Shown one piece after another: positions 8,280-16,584 of a stretch of 25,053 nucleotides of DNA; within the stretch, counting starts at the first letter, position 1, and each line of letters opens with the position of its first letter. Made by a program: the position numbers and the translations under genes. The notes under the pieces were generated by a model. That model was not told the DNA's origin. It saw only the letters and a program-made list of their open reading frames with translations, and ran no database searches. The DNA is from JBDHTS01 sp044220535. GTDB taxonomy: Bacteria; Pseudomonadota; Alphaproteobacteria; Micavibrionales; Micavibrionaceae. Location of the stretch: assembly GCA_044220535.1 (NCBI GenBank), contig JBGAQU010000032.1, positions 1-25,053 of the forward strand. The letters run 5' to 3'.

Positions 8280-8285
8280 ATCCTC

Positions 8286-9341
8286 ATGAACATCCTCGGT
8301 ATCGAAACCAGCTGCGACGAAACCGCCGTCGCCATTGTCAATGACAGGCGTGACATCCTCGCCAATCTGGTTTTAAGCCAGATGGCGGAACACAGCGCCT
8401 TTGGCGGCGTCGTGCCCGAAATCGCCGCCCGCGCCCATCTCGACCATCTCGACACGCTGATCCGCGCCGCCATGCAGGACGCGAAGCTGGGTTTCAAGGA
8501 TCTGGACGGCATCGCCGCCACATGCGGCCCCGGCCTGATCGGCGGCGTCATGATCGGCATGATGGCGGGCAAGGCCATCGCTGCCGCCCACGCCAAGCCC
8601 TTTATCGCCGTCAACCATCTGGAGGCGCACGCCCTGACCGCCCGCCTCACCGACGACATTGCCTTCCCCTATCTCCTGCTCCTCGTCTCCGGCGGCCACA
8701 CCCAGATTTTAGCCGTGGAAGGTGTCGGCCAGTACCGTCACTGGGGTGGCACGATTGACGACGCGCTGGGGGAATGTTTTGACAAATCCGCCAAGCTGAT
8801 GGGCCTGCCCTATCCCGGCGGCCCCAATCTGGAAAAGGTCGCCTTGCGGTGCAAAAACCCGGATACCGCCATCGCCCGTTTCGCCTTGCCCAAACCTATG
8901 TATAAGCGCCCGGAGCCGGATTTTTCCTTCTCCGGCCTGAAAACCGCCATGCGCAACCATGTCGAAAAACTGCCCGAAGGCCCGCTGAACCCGGCGGACG
9001 TCGCCGACCTGGCCTGCGCCTTCCAGCATACGGTGGCGGAGATTGTGGCCGAACGCTGCGAAAAGGCGGTTCTGCGCTTTAAGGACGCCTACAAAACCCC
9101 CGGCACGCTGGTCGTCTCCGGCGGGGTTGCCGCCAACACGACGATTCGCGCAACTCTGCATAACATCGCGGCCCGGCACTCTATGGCTTTCAGTGCGCCG
9201 CCGCTTGCGCTATGTTCCGACAATGGCGCGATGATCGCCTGGACGGGGGTGGAGCGTTTACGGCTTGGCCTGACCGACCGGCTGGATATCGCCGCGCGGC
9301 CCCGCTGGCCTCTTGAGGAAAAGCGGAACCGCGCATCCTGA
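8286..9341 (+). CDS. tsaD: tRNA N6-adenosine threonylcarbamoyltransferase
   Basis: TsaD (formerly Gcp/YgjD) transfers threonylcarbamoyl from TsaC-made threonylcarbamoyl-AMP to A37 of ANN-decoding tRNAs, working with TsaB and TsaE. The 351-residue length is normal. It begins with the ASKHA-fold MNILGIETSCDETAVA. It has GPGLIGGVMIG (81-91), the metal-binding His111 and His115 in NHLEAHALTARL, LLVSGGHTQ (132-140) and DDALGECFDKSAKLMG (158-173), and the conserved Asp in CSDNGAMIAW near the C-terminus. It is divergent from hemC and followed by gpsA after 33 bases, a common alphaproteobacterial order. No Shine-Dalgarno precedes the ATG. Confidence 0.97.
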   Translation: MNILGIETSCDETAVAIVNDRRDILANLVLSQMAEHSAFGGVVPEIAARAHLDHLDTLIRAAMQDAKLGFKDLDGIAATCGPGLIGGVMIGMMAGKAIAAAHAKPFIAVNHLEAHALTARLTDDIAFPYLLLLVSGGHTQILAVEGVGQYRHWGGTIDDALGECFDKSAKLMGLPYPGGPNLEKVALRCKNPDTAIARFALPKPMYKRPEPDFSFSGLKTAMRNHVEKLPEGPLNPADVADLACAFQHTVAEIVAERCEKAVLRFKDAYKTPGTLVVSGGVAANTTIRATLHNIAARHSMAFSAPPLALCSDNGAMIAWTGVERLRLGLTDRLDIAARPRWPLEEKRNRAS

Positions 9342-9374
9342 CCGAATGTTTATAACGGAACTGAAAAGAGTACC

Positions 9375-10370
9375 ATGACGACTATCGGAGTAATCGGCGC
9401 CGGTGCATGGGGCACGGCTTTGGCGCAAACCATCGCCGAAGCCGGGCGTGACGTCCTGATGTGGGCGCGCGAACCGGAAGTGGTGGATTCCATCAACAAC
9501 GCGCATGAGAACGCTGTCTTCCTGCCCGGCGTAAAACTCAGCCCGAATATACGCGCGACCGACAGCCTGTCCGGCACATCAGGTTGTGAACTGTTCCTGA
9601 TTGTCACCCCGGCGCAGCATGTACGCGCGACGCTGGTCGGCCTGAAAGGCGAAGTTGACAAGGGCGCGCCCGCCGTCATCTGCGCGAAAGGCATAGAAAT
9701 CAAAAGCGGCCTGCTTTTAAGCCAGATGGCAAAGGAAGAGGTTCCGAACGCCACAATCGCCATTCTGACCGGCCCGACCTTCGCCTCCGAAATCGCGCGC
9801 GGCCTGCCCAGCGCCGTCACCGTCGCCTGCCCGGATAAGGAAAAGGGCGAATTCATCCGTGAACACGTCACCAGCAAAATCCTGCGCGCCTATCTGACCG
9901 AAGACATTGTCGGCGCGGAAATCGGCGGCGCGGTCAAAAATGTTATCGCCATTGCCGCCGGCATCGTCGCCGGTAAAAAACTGGGCGACAGCGCCCGCGC
10001 CGCACTGATCACGCGCGGCCTCGCCGAAATGGGCCGCCTCGCTTCCGCCATGGGCGCAAAACGCGAAACCCTGATGGGCATGTGCGGCGTCGGCGATTTG
10101 ATGCTGACCTGTTCGTCCATGCAGTCGCGCAATTATTCGCTCGGCATGCAGCTGGGCCAGGGCCGCACGCTGGAAGAAATCCTGGGTGAACGCAAATCCG
10201 TCACCGAAGGCGTCTTCACGGCAGAGGCTTTAAAAACTATGGCAAAAAAACACGCAGTCGACATGCCAATTTGCGAGGGTGTCAATCAATGCCTGAACGA
10301 AGGCGTGCCGATCGCTGATGTTATCGAATCCATGCTGGACCGCCCGTTGAAACGCGGAGAGACGAACTGA
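9375..10370 (+). CDS. gpsA: Glycerol-3-phosphate dehydrogenase [NAD(P)+]
   Basis: Reduces dihydroxyacetone phosphate to sn-glycerol 3-phosphate, the backbone of phospholipids. The 331 residues carry the N-terminal Rossmann motif GAGAWGTALA (8-17), CAKGIE with Lys105, LTGPTFASE (131-139), GGAVKN with the catalytic Lys188, and GDLMLTC plus SRNY (240-254). The length and all motifs are typical of a functional enzyme. A GAG-containing purine stretch about four bases before the ATG may serve as ribosome binding site; TTTATAAC in the 33-base gap after tsaD could be a -10 element of an internal promoter. It is followed at four bases by the EVE-domain gene and is probably co-transcribed with it. Confidence 0.97.
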   Translation: MTTIGVIGAGAWGTALAQTIAEAGRDVLMWAREPEVVDSINNAHENAVFLPGVKLSPNIRATDSLSGTSGCELFLIVTPAQHVRATLVGLKGEVDKGAPAVICAKGIEIKSGLLLSQMAKEEVPNATIAILTGPTFASEIARGLPSAVTVACPDKEKGEFIREHVTSKILRAYLTEDIVGAEIGGAVKNVIAIAAGIVAGKKLGDSARAALITRGLAEMGRLASAMGAKRETLMGMCGVGDLMLTCSSMQSRNYSLGMQLGQGRTLEEILGERKSVTEGVFTAEALKTMAKKHAVDMPICEGVNQCLNEGVPIADVIESMLDRPLKRGETN

Positions 10371-10374
10371 GCCT

Positions 10375-10782
10375 ATGGCCTACTGGCTGATGAAATCTGA
10401 ACCCGATGCCTGGTCCTGGGACCAGCAGGTGAAAAAAGGCGTCGAATCCTGGAATGGCGTCCGAAACTACACGGCCGCAGCCAACCTTAAAGCCATGAAG
10501 AAAGGCGACCTCGCTTTCTTCTATCACTCCAATATCGGAAAGGAAATTGTCGGCATCGTCGAAATCGTCCGCGAAGCCTATCCAGACCCGACGGATGAAA
10601 AGGGCAAATTCGTCATGGTCGATGTAAAGGCCGTGAAACCTTTAAAAACGCCAGTTACCCTGGCCACAATCAAGACGGCCAAAGGTCTGGAAAGCATGGC
10701 CCTGCTGCGCCTGTCCCGCCTGTCGGTTCAGGCGGTAACAGCGCCTGAATGGAAACAGATTTGTAAAATGGGCGGCGTTTAA
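10375..10782 (+). CDS. EVE domain-containing protein
   Basis: A 135-residue single EVE domain (PUA-like fold), the size typical of stand-alone bacterial members. Family hallmarks are the start AYWLMKSEPDAWSWDQQ, WNGVRNYTAAANLKAMKKGD and FFYHSN, which line the aromatic pocket that in relatives binds modified bases. EVE proteins are thought to recognise modified nucleic acids, and this gene often follows tsaD-gpsA in alphaproteobacteria; its cellular role there is unproven. The ATG lies four bases after the gpsA stop, so translation is probably coupled. Its TAA shares bases with the stop of the convergent gene. Confidence 0.9.
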   Translation: MAYWLMKSEPDAWSWDQQVKKGVESWNGVRNYTAAANLKAMKKGDLAFFYHSNIGKEIVGIVEIVREAYPDPTDEKGKFVMVDVKAVKPLKTPVTLATIKTAKGLESMALLRLSRLSVQAVTAPEWKQICKMGGV

Positions 10783-11531
10783 GGCTGCCGGATACCCAGC
10801 TTCATTTTCAAAGGCGCGCGATAGTTTTTATCGAACAGTCTTTCTTCCCAGATCATACCCATATAAGCCGCGACCGGTGTCTCATCCTGGTGTTCGATAA
10901 TAATCACCCGGCTGCTCTGCTCGACATCGCTGCGATAGGAATGGCATACGGCAAAGTCATCGGGCGTCAATCTGTGGCAGTCTGTCCCCGGATGCTGAAA
11001 CATCAATTTGCGCGCATCGTCATAACAGGTCAGGATACCCTGCGGCACGCCCTGTTTATCCAAGAGGATAAGAGGTTGTTTATTTTTCTGTACCCAGGCG
11101 GTATATGCATCAAAACGTGATGGATCCATGGACCGGCAGTAAAAAAGCCTGTCGATCTCTTCAATACTCAAATACTCTTGGCTTCGTCTCTTGAATTCAT
11201 CTGCCAAAACCCTTTTTTGGTTCACCTGTTCAAAAAGCGAAACCTCTTCCGCTACAGGCACCATCGGCAAAGGTCCCATTTCGTTGCAATAGGCCTGAAG
11301 TCTCTCCTCAATCATCGGCCTGACAAAATCCGAAACACTTTCAACATCGGAAAGGTCATGTGATTTCAAGCCTTCCAAAAAGGCTGTATATGCCTCCTGC
11401 ATAAGATCTTCCATGTCCATGTCGGGATAGCTTTTTACAAAGGTCCTCACGACTTCAAGGCACAGGGCCTCGTCCGTTTGATCCATGAATGATGCGGACG
11501 CGCTTGTTTTATGCGTGGAAAGGCCTGTCAT
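10779..11531 (-). CDS. Hypothetical protein with weak sigma-region-2 resemblance
   Basis: A 250-residue soluble protein not assigned to a family. Residues 20-80 are helical, and DMEDLMQEAYTAFLEGL (39-55) recalls the DL(I/V)QE core of sigma-70 region 2, but no region 4 or helix-turn-helix follows. The second half (about 125-250) is mixed alpha/beta with runs such as PLILLDKQGVPQGIL, SRVIIIEHQDETPVAAYMGMIWEE, which could be a small sensory or acyltransferase-like domain; this is speculative. The ATG at 11531 has AGGGGA four bases upstream; an internal Met at residue 16 is an alternative. It overlaps the stop of the EVE gene by four bases. Confidence 0.6.
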   Translation of the reverse strand: MTGLSTHKTSASASFMDQTDEALCLEVVRTFVKSYPDMDMEDLMQEAYTAFLEGLKSHDLSDVESVSDFVRPMIEERLQAYCNEMGPLPMVPVAEEVSLFEQVNQKRVLADEFKRRSQEYLSIEEIDRLFYCRSMDPSRFDAYTAWVQKNKQPLILLDKQGVPQGILTCYDDARKLMFQHPGTDCHRLTPDDFAVCHSYRSDVEQSSRVIIIEHQDETPVAAYMGMIWEERLFDKNYRAPLKMKLGIRQP

Positions 11532-11701
11532 AGTATCCCCTGTTCATTTTATGCGATTTTCAACCGCTTGGTTAATGACCTTTACCATAGAAGAAGCGGC
11601 AGGCTCAAATCTTTTAATATGTTGCATCGCAAAATAAGTCGGCCCATATCAAATCTCCATCCTGTGCTAAAAAGGATGATCAAGGATTTTAAGAGGTTGC
11701 C

Positions 11702-13642
11702 ATGTCCAAGGATGATCTGTTCACCCCGCCCGCACAGCTCGCAAAACAAGCCCATATCGGCCCGGAAGATTACAAAAGCCTCTATGCCAGGTCTCTGAAC
11801 GAACCCAACGCCTTCTGGGGCGACATGGCGAAACGCCTGGACTGGATCAAAACCCCGACAAAAATCGACAACGCCCAATTCAGAAAACCCGTCTCCATCA
11901 AATGGTATGAAGACGGTATCCTGAACGCCTGCCACAACTGCGTCGACCGCCATCTCCCGAAACGCGCCGACCAGACGGCCCTGCTCTGGGAAGGCGACGA
12001 CCCGTCCGAATCCAAAGCCATCACCTATGCCGAACTCAAAACGGAAGTCTGCAAACTCGCCAACACGCTGAAAAGCCGCGGCGTCAAAAAGGGCGACCGC
12101 GTCACCATCTACATGCCGATGGTCCCCGAAGCCGCCTATGCGATGCTGGCCTGCGCGCGCATCGGCGCCATTCATTCCGTCGTCTTCGGCGGCTTTTCGC
12201 CCGACTCGCTGCGCGACCGCATCTTGGATTGCAAATCCACAATCCTGATCACCGCCGATGAAGGCCTGCGCGGCGGCAAGCGCGTACCTTTAAAGAAAAA
12301 CGCCGACGAAGCTCTGAAGTCTTGTCCCGGCGTCTCCACCGTACTTGTCCTGAAACGCACAGGCGGCAATATCGAATGGAACAGCAAGCGCGACATCTGG
12401 TGGCATGAAACCGTGGACAAAGCCTCCGATGCTTGCCCCTGCGAACCCATGAACGCCGAAGACCCGCTCTTCATCCTCTACACCTCCGGCTCCACCGGCA
12501 AACCCAAGGGCGTGCTGCACACGACTGGCGGTTATCTCGTCTACGCCAGCCTGACGCATGAATGGGTGTTTGATTATAAAGGCGGCGAAGTCTACTGGTG
12601 CACCGCTGATGTCGGCTGGGTCACGGGCCACAGCTATATCGTCTACGGCCCGCTCGCCAATGGCGCGATATCCCTGATGTTCGAAGGCGTGCCGAATTAC
12701 CCGGACGCCAGCCGTTTCTGGCAGGTCATCGACAAGCACAAGGTCAATATTTTCTACACCGCCCCCACCGCCATCCGCGCCCTGCTGCGCGAAGGCGACA
12801 GCTTCGTCGAAAAGACCAGCCGCGACTCGCTGCGCATTCTCGGATCGGTCGGCGAACCCATCAACAGTGAAGCCTGGCTCTGGTACTACAACGTCGTGGG
12901 CAAGGGCAGATGCCCCATCGTCGACACATGGTGGCAGACGGAAACCGGCGGCCACATGATCACGCCTTTGCCCGGCGCGATCCCTGCAAAACCAGGTTCC
13001 GCCACCATGCCCTTCTTCGGCGTCGAACCCAAAATCGTCGATGCGGAAGGCCACGAACTGAACGGGGCGTGTGAAGGCAATCTCTGCATCGCCCGCTCCT
13101 GGCCTGGCCAGATGCGCACTGTCTACAAAGACCATGACCGTTTCGAACAGACCTATTTCTCGACCTATGAAGGCATGTATTTCACCGGTGATGGCTGCCG
13201 CCGCGATGAAGACGGTTATTACTGGATCACCGGCCGCGTCGACGATGTCATCAACGTCTCCGGCCACCGTCTCGGCACGGCGGAGATCGAAAGCGCCATC
13301 AACCAGAACCCCCATGTCGCGGAGTCCGCCGTCGTCGGCTTCCCGCACGATATCAAGGGCCAGGGCATCTACGCTTATATCATCCTTAAAGACGGCAGCA
13401 AAAATGATAACGCAGTGCAAAAGGAAATCGTCCAGACCGTGCGTAAAATCATAGGCCCGATCGCCACCCCGGACGCCATCCAATTCACCTCAGGCCTGCC
13501 CAAAACCCGCTCCGGCAAAATCATGCGCCGCATCCTGCGCAAGATCGCGGCTAATGAAACCGATAATTTGGGCGATATCTCCACTCTGGCCGACCCCGCC
13601 ATCGTCCAGTCCCTGATCGAAGGAAAGGACGCGAAAGCCTGA
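11702..13642 (+). CDS. acs: Acetyl-CoA synthetase
   Basis: AMP-forming acetate-CoA ligase: activates acetate through acetyl-AMP to acetyl-CoA. The 646-residue length matches the family. The adenylate-forming core motif is YTSGSTGKPKG (260-270), the WWQTETGG motif is at 410-417, GRVDDVINVSGHRLGTAEIE marks the hinge and C-terminal domain, and LPKTRSGKIMRR contains Lys606, the position acetylated by Pat-type enzymes in other bacteria. The ATG has AAGAGG five bases upstream. It lies 170 bases from a divergent gene, so it has its own promoter; TTGCAT and CATATC 17 bases apart inside that gap are a weak candidate. Cytoplasmic; all key residues are present. Confidence 0.96.
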   Translation: MSKDDLFTPPAQLAKQAHIGPEDYKSLYARSLNEPNAFWGDMAKRLDWIKTPTKIDNAQFRKPVSIKWYEDGILNACHNCVDRHLPKRADQTALLWEGDDPSESKAITYAELKTEVCKLANTLKSRGVKKGDRVTIYMPMVPEAAYAMLACARIGAIHSVVFGGFSPDSLRDRILDCKSTILITADEGLRGGKRVPLKKNADEALKSCPGVSTVLVLKRTGGNIEWNSKRDIWWHETVDKASDACPCEPMNAEDPLFILYTSGSTGKPKGVLHTTGGYLVYASLTHEWVFDYKGGEVYWCTADVGWVTGHSYIVYGPLANGAISLMFEGVPNYPDASRFWQVIDKHKVNIFYTAPTAIRALLREGDSFVEKTSRDSLRILGSVGEPINSEAWLWYYNVVGKGRCPIVDTWWQTETGGHMITPLPGAIPAKPGSATMPFFGVEPKIVDAEGHELNGACEGNLCIARSWPGQMRTVYKDHDRFEQTYFSTYEGMYFTGDGCRRDEDGYYWITGRVDDVINVSGHRLGTAEIESAINQNPHVAESAVVGFPHDIKGQGIYAYIILKDGSKNDNAVQKEIVQTVRKIIGPIATPDAIQFTSGLPKTRSGKIMRRILRKIAANETDNLGDISTLADPAIVQSLIEGKDAKA

Positions 13643-13658
13643 AAATCCGCCCTTTCCT
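13621..13658 (+). other. 8-bp inverted repeat across the acs stop codon
   Basis: AGGAAAGG at 13621-13628 is perfectly complementary to CCTTTCCT at 13651-13658, with 22 bases between that include the stop codon. No T-run follows, so it is not a standard intrinsic terminator. It could end transcription weakly, protect the 3' end, or be chance. Confidence 0.3.
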
Positions 13659-13670
13659 AAAGTCTGAAAA

Positions 13671-13700
13671 TTGCATAAAATAGTAAAAAAATGCGATAAT
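13671..13700 (+). promoter_or_regulatory. Candidate promoter for the small gene after acs
   Basis: TTGCAT at 13671-13676 and GATAAT at 13695-13700 are 18 bases apart in an AT-rich gap. The start codon follows at 13719, so the leader would be about a dozen bases and hold the ribosome binding site. Assigned by eye. Confidence 0.35.
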
Positions 13701-13718
13701 AAAGACAGGGAAGAATGC

Positions 13719-14204
13719 ATGACACAGTCGGAAACCGAACGCGGTCATACCTTTAGAATCAAACGGAATTTGCTGCGTCGAGCGTGGGACGGCGTATCCT
13801 CCAGAACCCCCGCCGAAATGATCTCCCTCATCCTTGAATACCAGCGGCGCGGACGCATGATCCCGCCTCAGCACCAATCCGCACTCGATGATTTAAACCT
13901 GCAAAGTGAACAGATTCAGGGCTGCATCGCTGAATCCCTTAGGCGCGAGCAAAACGGCGAGCATAAAGATGATGACCTGGAAAAATACATTCAGCAGGAA
14001 CAGGAACTCTATGAACAGCGGCGGCATGACCTGATTGCGGCAGGTATGCCGGAAGACTCCCTTCCGCCGCCAAGCCCCGGCCTGATCCGCCTGAATGCCA
14101 TTGAAACACGCAACGGAACAGGCAACCGCTGGCAGCATCACATGCAGCGTGAACAGGACATCCTGATGGCTTTCACGCTTCAGCCGTCCCCAACCATGAA
14201 CTGA
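13719..14204 (+). CDS. Small charged hypothetical protein
   Basis: A 161-residue soluble protein, not recognised. The ATG at 13719 is chosen because AGGGAAG lies just upstream; the frame is open to 13671. It is highly charged and mostly helical: a basic N-terminus (RIKRNLLRRAW), then RTPAEMISLILEYQRRGRMIP, and a Glu/Gln/Arg-rich helix (about 60-110) that may form a coiled coil, ending in a Pro-rich turn and a His/Gln-rich segment. No signal peptide or membrane segment. It ends four bases from the stop of the convergent ligase gene. Function unknown. Confidence 0.6.
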   Translation: MTQSETERGHTFRIKRNLLRRAWDGVSSRTPAEMISLILEYQRRGRMIPPQHQSALDDLNLQSEQIQGCIAESLRREQNGEHKDDDLEKYIQQEQELYEQRRHDLIAAGMPEDSLPPPSPGLIRLNAIETRNGTGNRWQHHMQREQDILMAFTLQPSPTMN

Positions 14205-14208
14205 TTGA

Positions 14209-16155
14209 TTACTGGTTTATATTCATCCCGTAAGCCTTGGCTTGTTCGATGGCTGCTGCTTTCATGGTTTCAGCACCCTGTTGATCACCCATCTGGCCGC
14301 GCGCCTTGGCAACACTCATCATAAACTGGATATCCGCCATGCCTTTGGGACGCGGCCAGGTTAACCCGTCTTCGAGCACTTTCAAGGCCTCTTTTGATCT
14401 CCCTTGCCCCTGCAGGATCAGCGCCAGGCCCTGACGGCTGTCGATATCAAGCGGGTTGCGTGCGATCACATCGCGCAGCAAGGACTCCGCCTTTTCCAGC
14501 CCGTCCGGAAAAACATAACTGCGACCTAGGAAATAAAACTGCGCTTCGGTGCTTGCAAATGCGGCGAAGGGGCGGTTGTAATACCGCGCCTTCTGGATAT
14601 AGTCGAGACCGCGGCGCACATGAACAGCGCGTTCTTCACTACCTTCCGGTGCTTTCCCGGCGTCACTGAGTTCCAGCTTCGCCAGCACTTCATAAATGGC
14701 GAAATTATTCGGCGTGCCGAACCGTTCCGCCCTGTGTAGCATGGCCACGGCATCGTCATGGCGGCCTGCGTTTTCCAGCGTGCTGACCTGCCCCAGCATC
14801 CAGCTGGTCATGCCCGCCTGCGCCGGCCACAGCGCAAAAAATGCCAGCAACAACCCAAGCCCCGTGGCGCCCAGAATCCTTCGCCCGTCATCCGGCAAAC
14901 GCAATAGTTTGCGGCTTTCCAATCCCACCGCCTGCTCGGTCGCCAATATCCACACCGCCAGCAGAAGGCCCAGCGGCATCAATATGCCCGGCATGTAAAG
15001 ATTATAATTGATATGCGAATGCAGCGCGATCGACAGCATGCCCATGAAACTTCCAATCAGCGCCAGCCGCGCCCCGCCTTCCGCGGGAAGAGAAAACAAA
15101 GCCTTCACCGTGCGCACCAGCACCGCGATCAGGAAACAGTAAAACAGAATGGCCGCCGGTATTCCCGCCTCCAGCGCAATCTGCAAAGGATCCATGTGCA
15201 CGAAAAACCCGTCGCTCATATCCGTGGGGAGGCGATAGGCTGGATAGAAATAATAAAAATTGCCGATGCCTATATCGCCCCACGCATGCTCTTTAAACAT
15301 TTTTAAGCCTGCGCCCCACAGGGAATGGCGATCGACGACGCTGGATGATGTCTTGTAAGTCAGTTCATGGAACGTATGCCCCAGAAGATTGCCGCTTTTA
15401 TGGTTGACGATTGTGTAGATGATCCAGGGGGCAAGCACATACAGCACCGGCTTCCACCACGACTGCCGCAGCGGGCGGTGCAGGAGCAATGCCAGCAACA
15501 CCAGGCAGACACAGGCAATCACCAACCCCGCCCGGCTTTGTGTGGTAAGCAAAGCACAGAACAACAAACATGCGATCACACCTCCCACACTTTGCGCCGC
15601 TCTGTTTTTTGTGCCGAGGAACAGCGCGGCCGCAGGCAACAGTCCCATATTGAACAGCGCCGCCATATTGTTTGGGTCCAGCATCGGCCCGTGAATGCGC
15701 TGGCCTTTCGTTTCCGGCAGGATAAAAAACTGCGTCATCGACCACAGCGCCAGCCCCACCCATCCCAATCCAAAACACCATGCAAAAATACGTGTGGTTT
15801 CTTCAGGGTCCGGCGCCATCACCAGCATCAAGGCAATCACAGGCATCGTAAATATCAGGAAGGTAAAAAACGTGCTCATGTAGGGCACGGAGGACCAAAA
15901 ACTGTTCAGCGCCAGGTAACAACAGAACAGGATCAGGAAAACAGGCGCCGCCGCCTTCGGAAACTGCCAGCCCTTTGTGATGCCGGGCGAAAGCAGCATC
16001 CATGCAAGAATGGCCGTTACCGGCATGAAAAAAATAATCAGCGGATCGCTGGTGCCGTTAAATGCGACCGCGGCGATAAACGCCCCCAGCATGGCAACGC
16101 CTTGCAGAGTGCGCATAAAGGAGACCGGACGTTTGAAAATTTCACATGCCTGCAT
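14209..16155 (-). CDS. O-antigen ligase-like membrane protein with C-terminal TPR domain
   Basis: A 648-residue inner-membrane protein. About ten to twelve membrane segments fill residues 15-455, with the large Wzy_C-type periplasmic loop carrying SVVDRHSLWGAGLKMFKEHAWGDIGIGNF and a later HSHINYNLYMPG. The last 190 residues are soluble helical repeats (NAGRHDDAVAMLHRAERFG, GRSKEALKVLEDGL), i.e. TPRs. Wzy_C-TPR proteins act as O-antigen ligases, polymerases or glycan/pilin oligosaccharyltransferases; which applies here is not visible. The ATG at 16155 lacks a clear ribosome binding site, and an ATG at 16116 is possible. It lies 38 bases behind gapR on the same strand, with a likely short terminator between. 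Confidence 0.8.
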   Translation of the reverse strand: MQACEIFKRPVSFMRTLQGVAMLGAFIAAVAFNGTSDPLIIFFMPVTAILAWMLLSPGITKGWQFPKAAAPVFLILFCCYLALNSFWSSVPYMSTFFTFLIFTMPVIALMLVMAPDPEETTRIFAWCFGLGWVGLALWSMTQFFILPETKGQRIHGPMLDPNNMAALFNMGLLPAAALFLGTKNRAAQSVGGVIACLLFCALLTTQSRAGLVIACVCLVLLALLLHRPLRQSWWKPVLYVLAPWIIYTIVNHKSGNLLGHTFHELTYKTSSSVVDRHSLWGAGLKMFKEHAWGDIGIGNFYYFYPAYRLPTDMSDGFFVHMDPLQIALEAGIPAAILFYCFLIAVLVRTVKALFSLPAEGGARLALIGSFMGMLSIALHSHINYNLYMPGILMPLGLLLAVWILATEQAVGLESRKLLRLPDDGRRILGATGLGLLLAFFALWPAQAGMTSWMLGQVSTLENAGRHDDAVAMLHRAERFGTPNNFAIYEVLAKLELSDAGKAPEGSEERAVHVRRGLDYIQKARYYNRPFAAFASTEAQFYFLGRSYVFPDGLEKAESLLRDVIARNPLDIDSRQGLALILQGQGRSKEALKVLEDGLTWPRPKGMADIQFMMSVAKARGQMGDQQGAETMKAAAIEQAKAYGMNINQ

Positions 16156-16172
16156 GAAAGGACATCAGCCGG

Positions 16173-16192
16173 AAAAAGGGCGCGTATCCCTT
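16173..16192 (-). terminator. Short intrinsic terminator after gapR
   Basis: On the minus strand AAGGG, a seven-base loop and CCCTT are followed by three more T (five T in all), directly behind the gapR stop. The stem is only five pairs, so termination may be partial and some transcription could continue into the ligase gene. Confidence 0.4.
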
Positions 16193-16193
16193 A

Positions 16194-16487
16194 TCATTCC
16201 ATGCCGATCGCCGCCTTGTAAAGCTCCAGAAGCTCTTCCGCTTCACGGCGCTTTTCCAGATCGATCTTGCGCAGTTTGATAATGCTGCGCAGGGTTTTGG
16301 TATCGAACCCGAACCCTTTGGCTTCGGAATAAATATCCTTGATATCGTCGGCCAGACCTTTTTTTTCTTCTTCCAGCCGTTCGATACGATCCAGATAAGC
16401 TTTCAGACGTTGGCCGGAAACACCGTTGACATCCTTCTGGCCGTCATCATTGCTGGCATGCGGTGGTTTCAGTTTTGCTTCGGCCAT
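16194..16487 (-). CDS. gapR: GapR family nucleoid-associated protein (DUF2312)
   Basis: A 97-residue DNA-binding protein of the DUF2312 family found across alphaproteobacteria. In Caulobacter GapR forms a tetrameric clamp on overtwisted AT-rich DNA and helps topoisomerases ahead of replication and transcription. The family core is unmistakable: RLKAYLDRIERLEEEKKGLADDIKDIYSEAKGFGFDTKTLRSIIKLRK in residues 27-74, forming the long coiled-coil helix and following helices with the Lys/Arg face for DNA. The first 25 residues are a variable polar tail. A candidate promoter (TTGCGG, 18 bases, TAGAAC) lies upstream. It is last in a minus-strand run with the IcmL-like and COQ9 genes. Confidence 0.93.
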   Translation of the reverse strand: MAEAKLKPPHASNDDGQKDVNGVSGQRLKAYLDRIERLEEEKKGLADDIKDIYSEAKGFGFDTKTLRSIIKLRKIDLEKRREAEELLELYKAAIGME

Positions 16488-16529
16488 GGGTGTTCAACCT
16501 GTGTAAAAATATGAGTCGGGAAGATTTAA

Positions 16530-16559
16530 GTTCTAGCGCACCAGGCACACAGACCGCAA
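16530..16559 (-). promoter_or_regulatory. Candidate gapR promoter
   Basis: On the minus strand TTGCGG (16559-16554), an 18-base spacer and TAGAAC (16535-16530) lie about 43 bases before the gapR ATG. Moderate match to a housekeeping promoter, assigned by eye. Confidence 0.3.
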
Positions 16560-16584
16560 GATGCAAAAGCCGTTTTAAATGGAC

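Noticed and set aside
8194..8280. N-terminal extension of hemC
   Set aside because: Family members begin near the KIGTRGSK motif; the extension would fill the divergent promoter region.
12290..13483. A 397-codon open frame on the minus strand inside acs
   Set aside because: It lies antisense to the well-supported acetyl-CoA synthetase gene, and its translation is Asp/Gly/Val-rich low-complexity sequence typical of the shadow of a GC-rich gene. No ribosome binding site was sought further.
15367..16221. A 284-codon plus-strand frame over the TPR ligase gene
   Set aside because: Antisense to a clear membrane protein; the translation is rich in His, Gln and Arg, the usual mirror of a hydrophobic reading frame.
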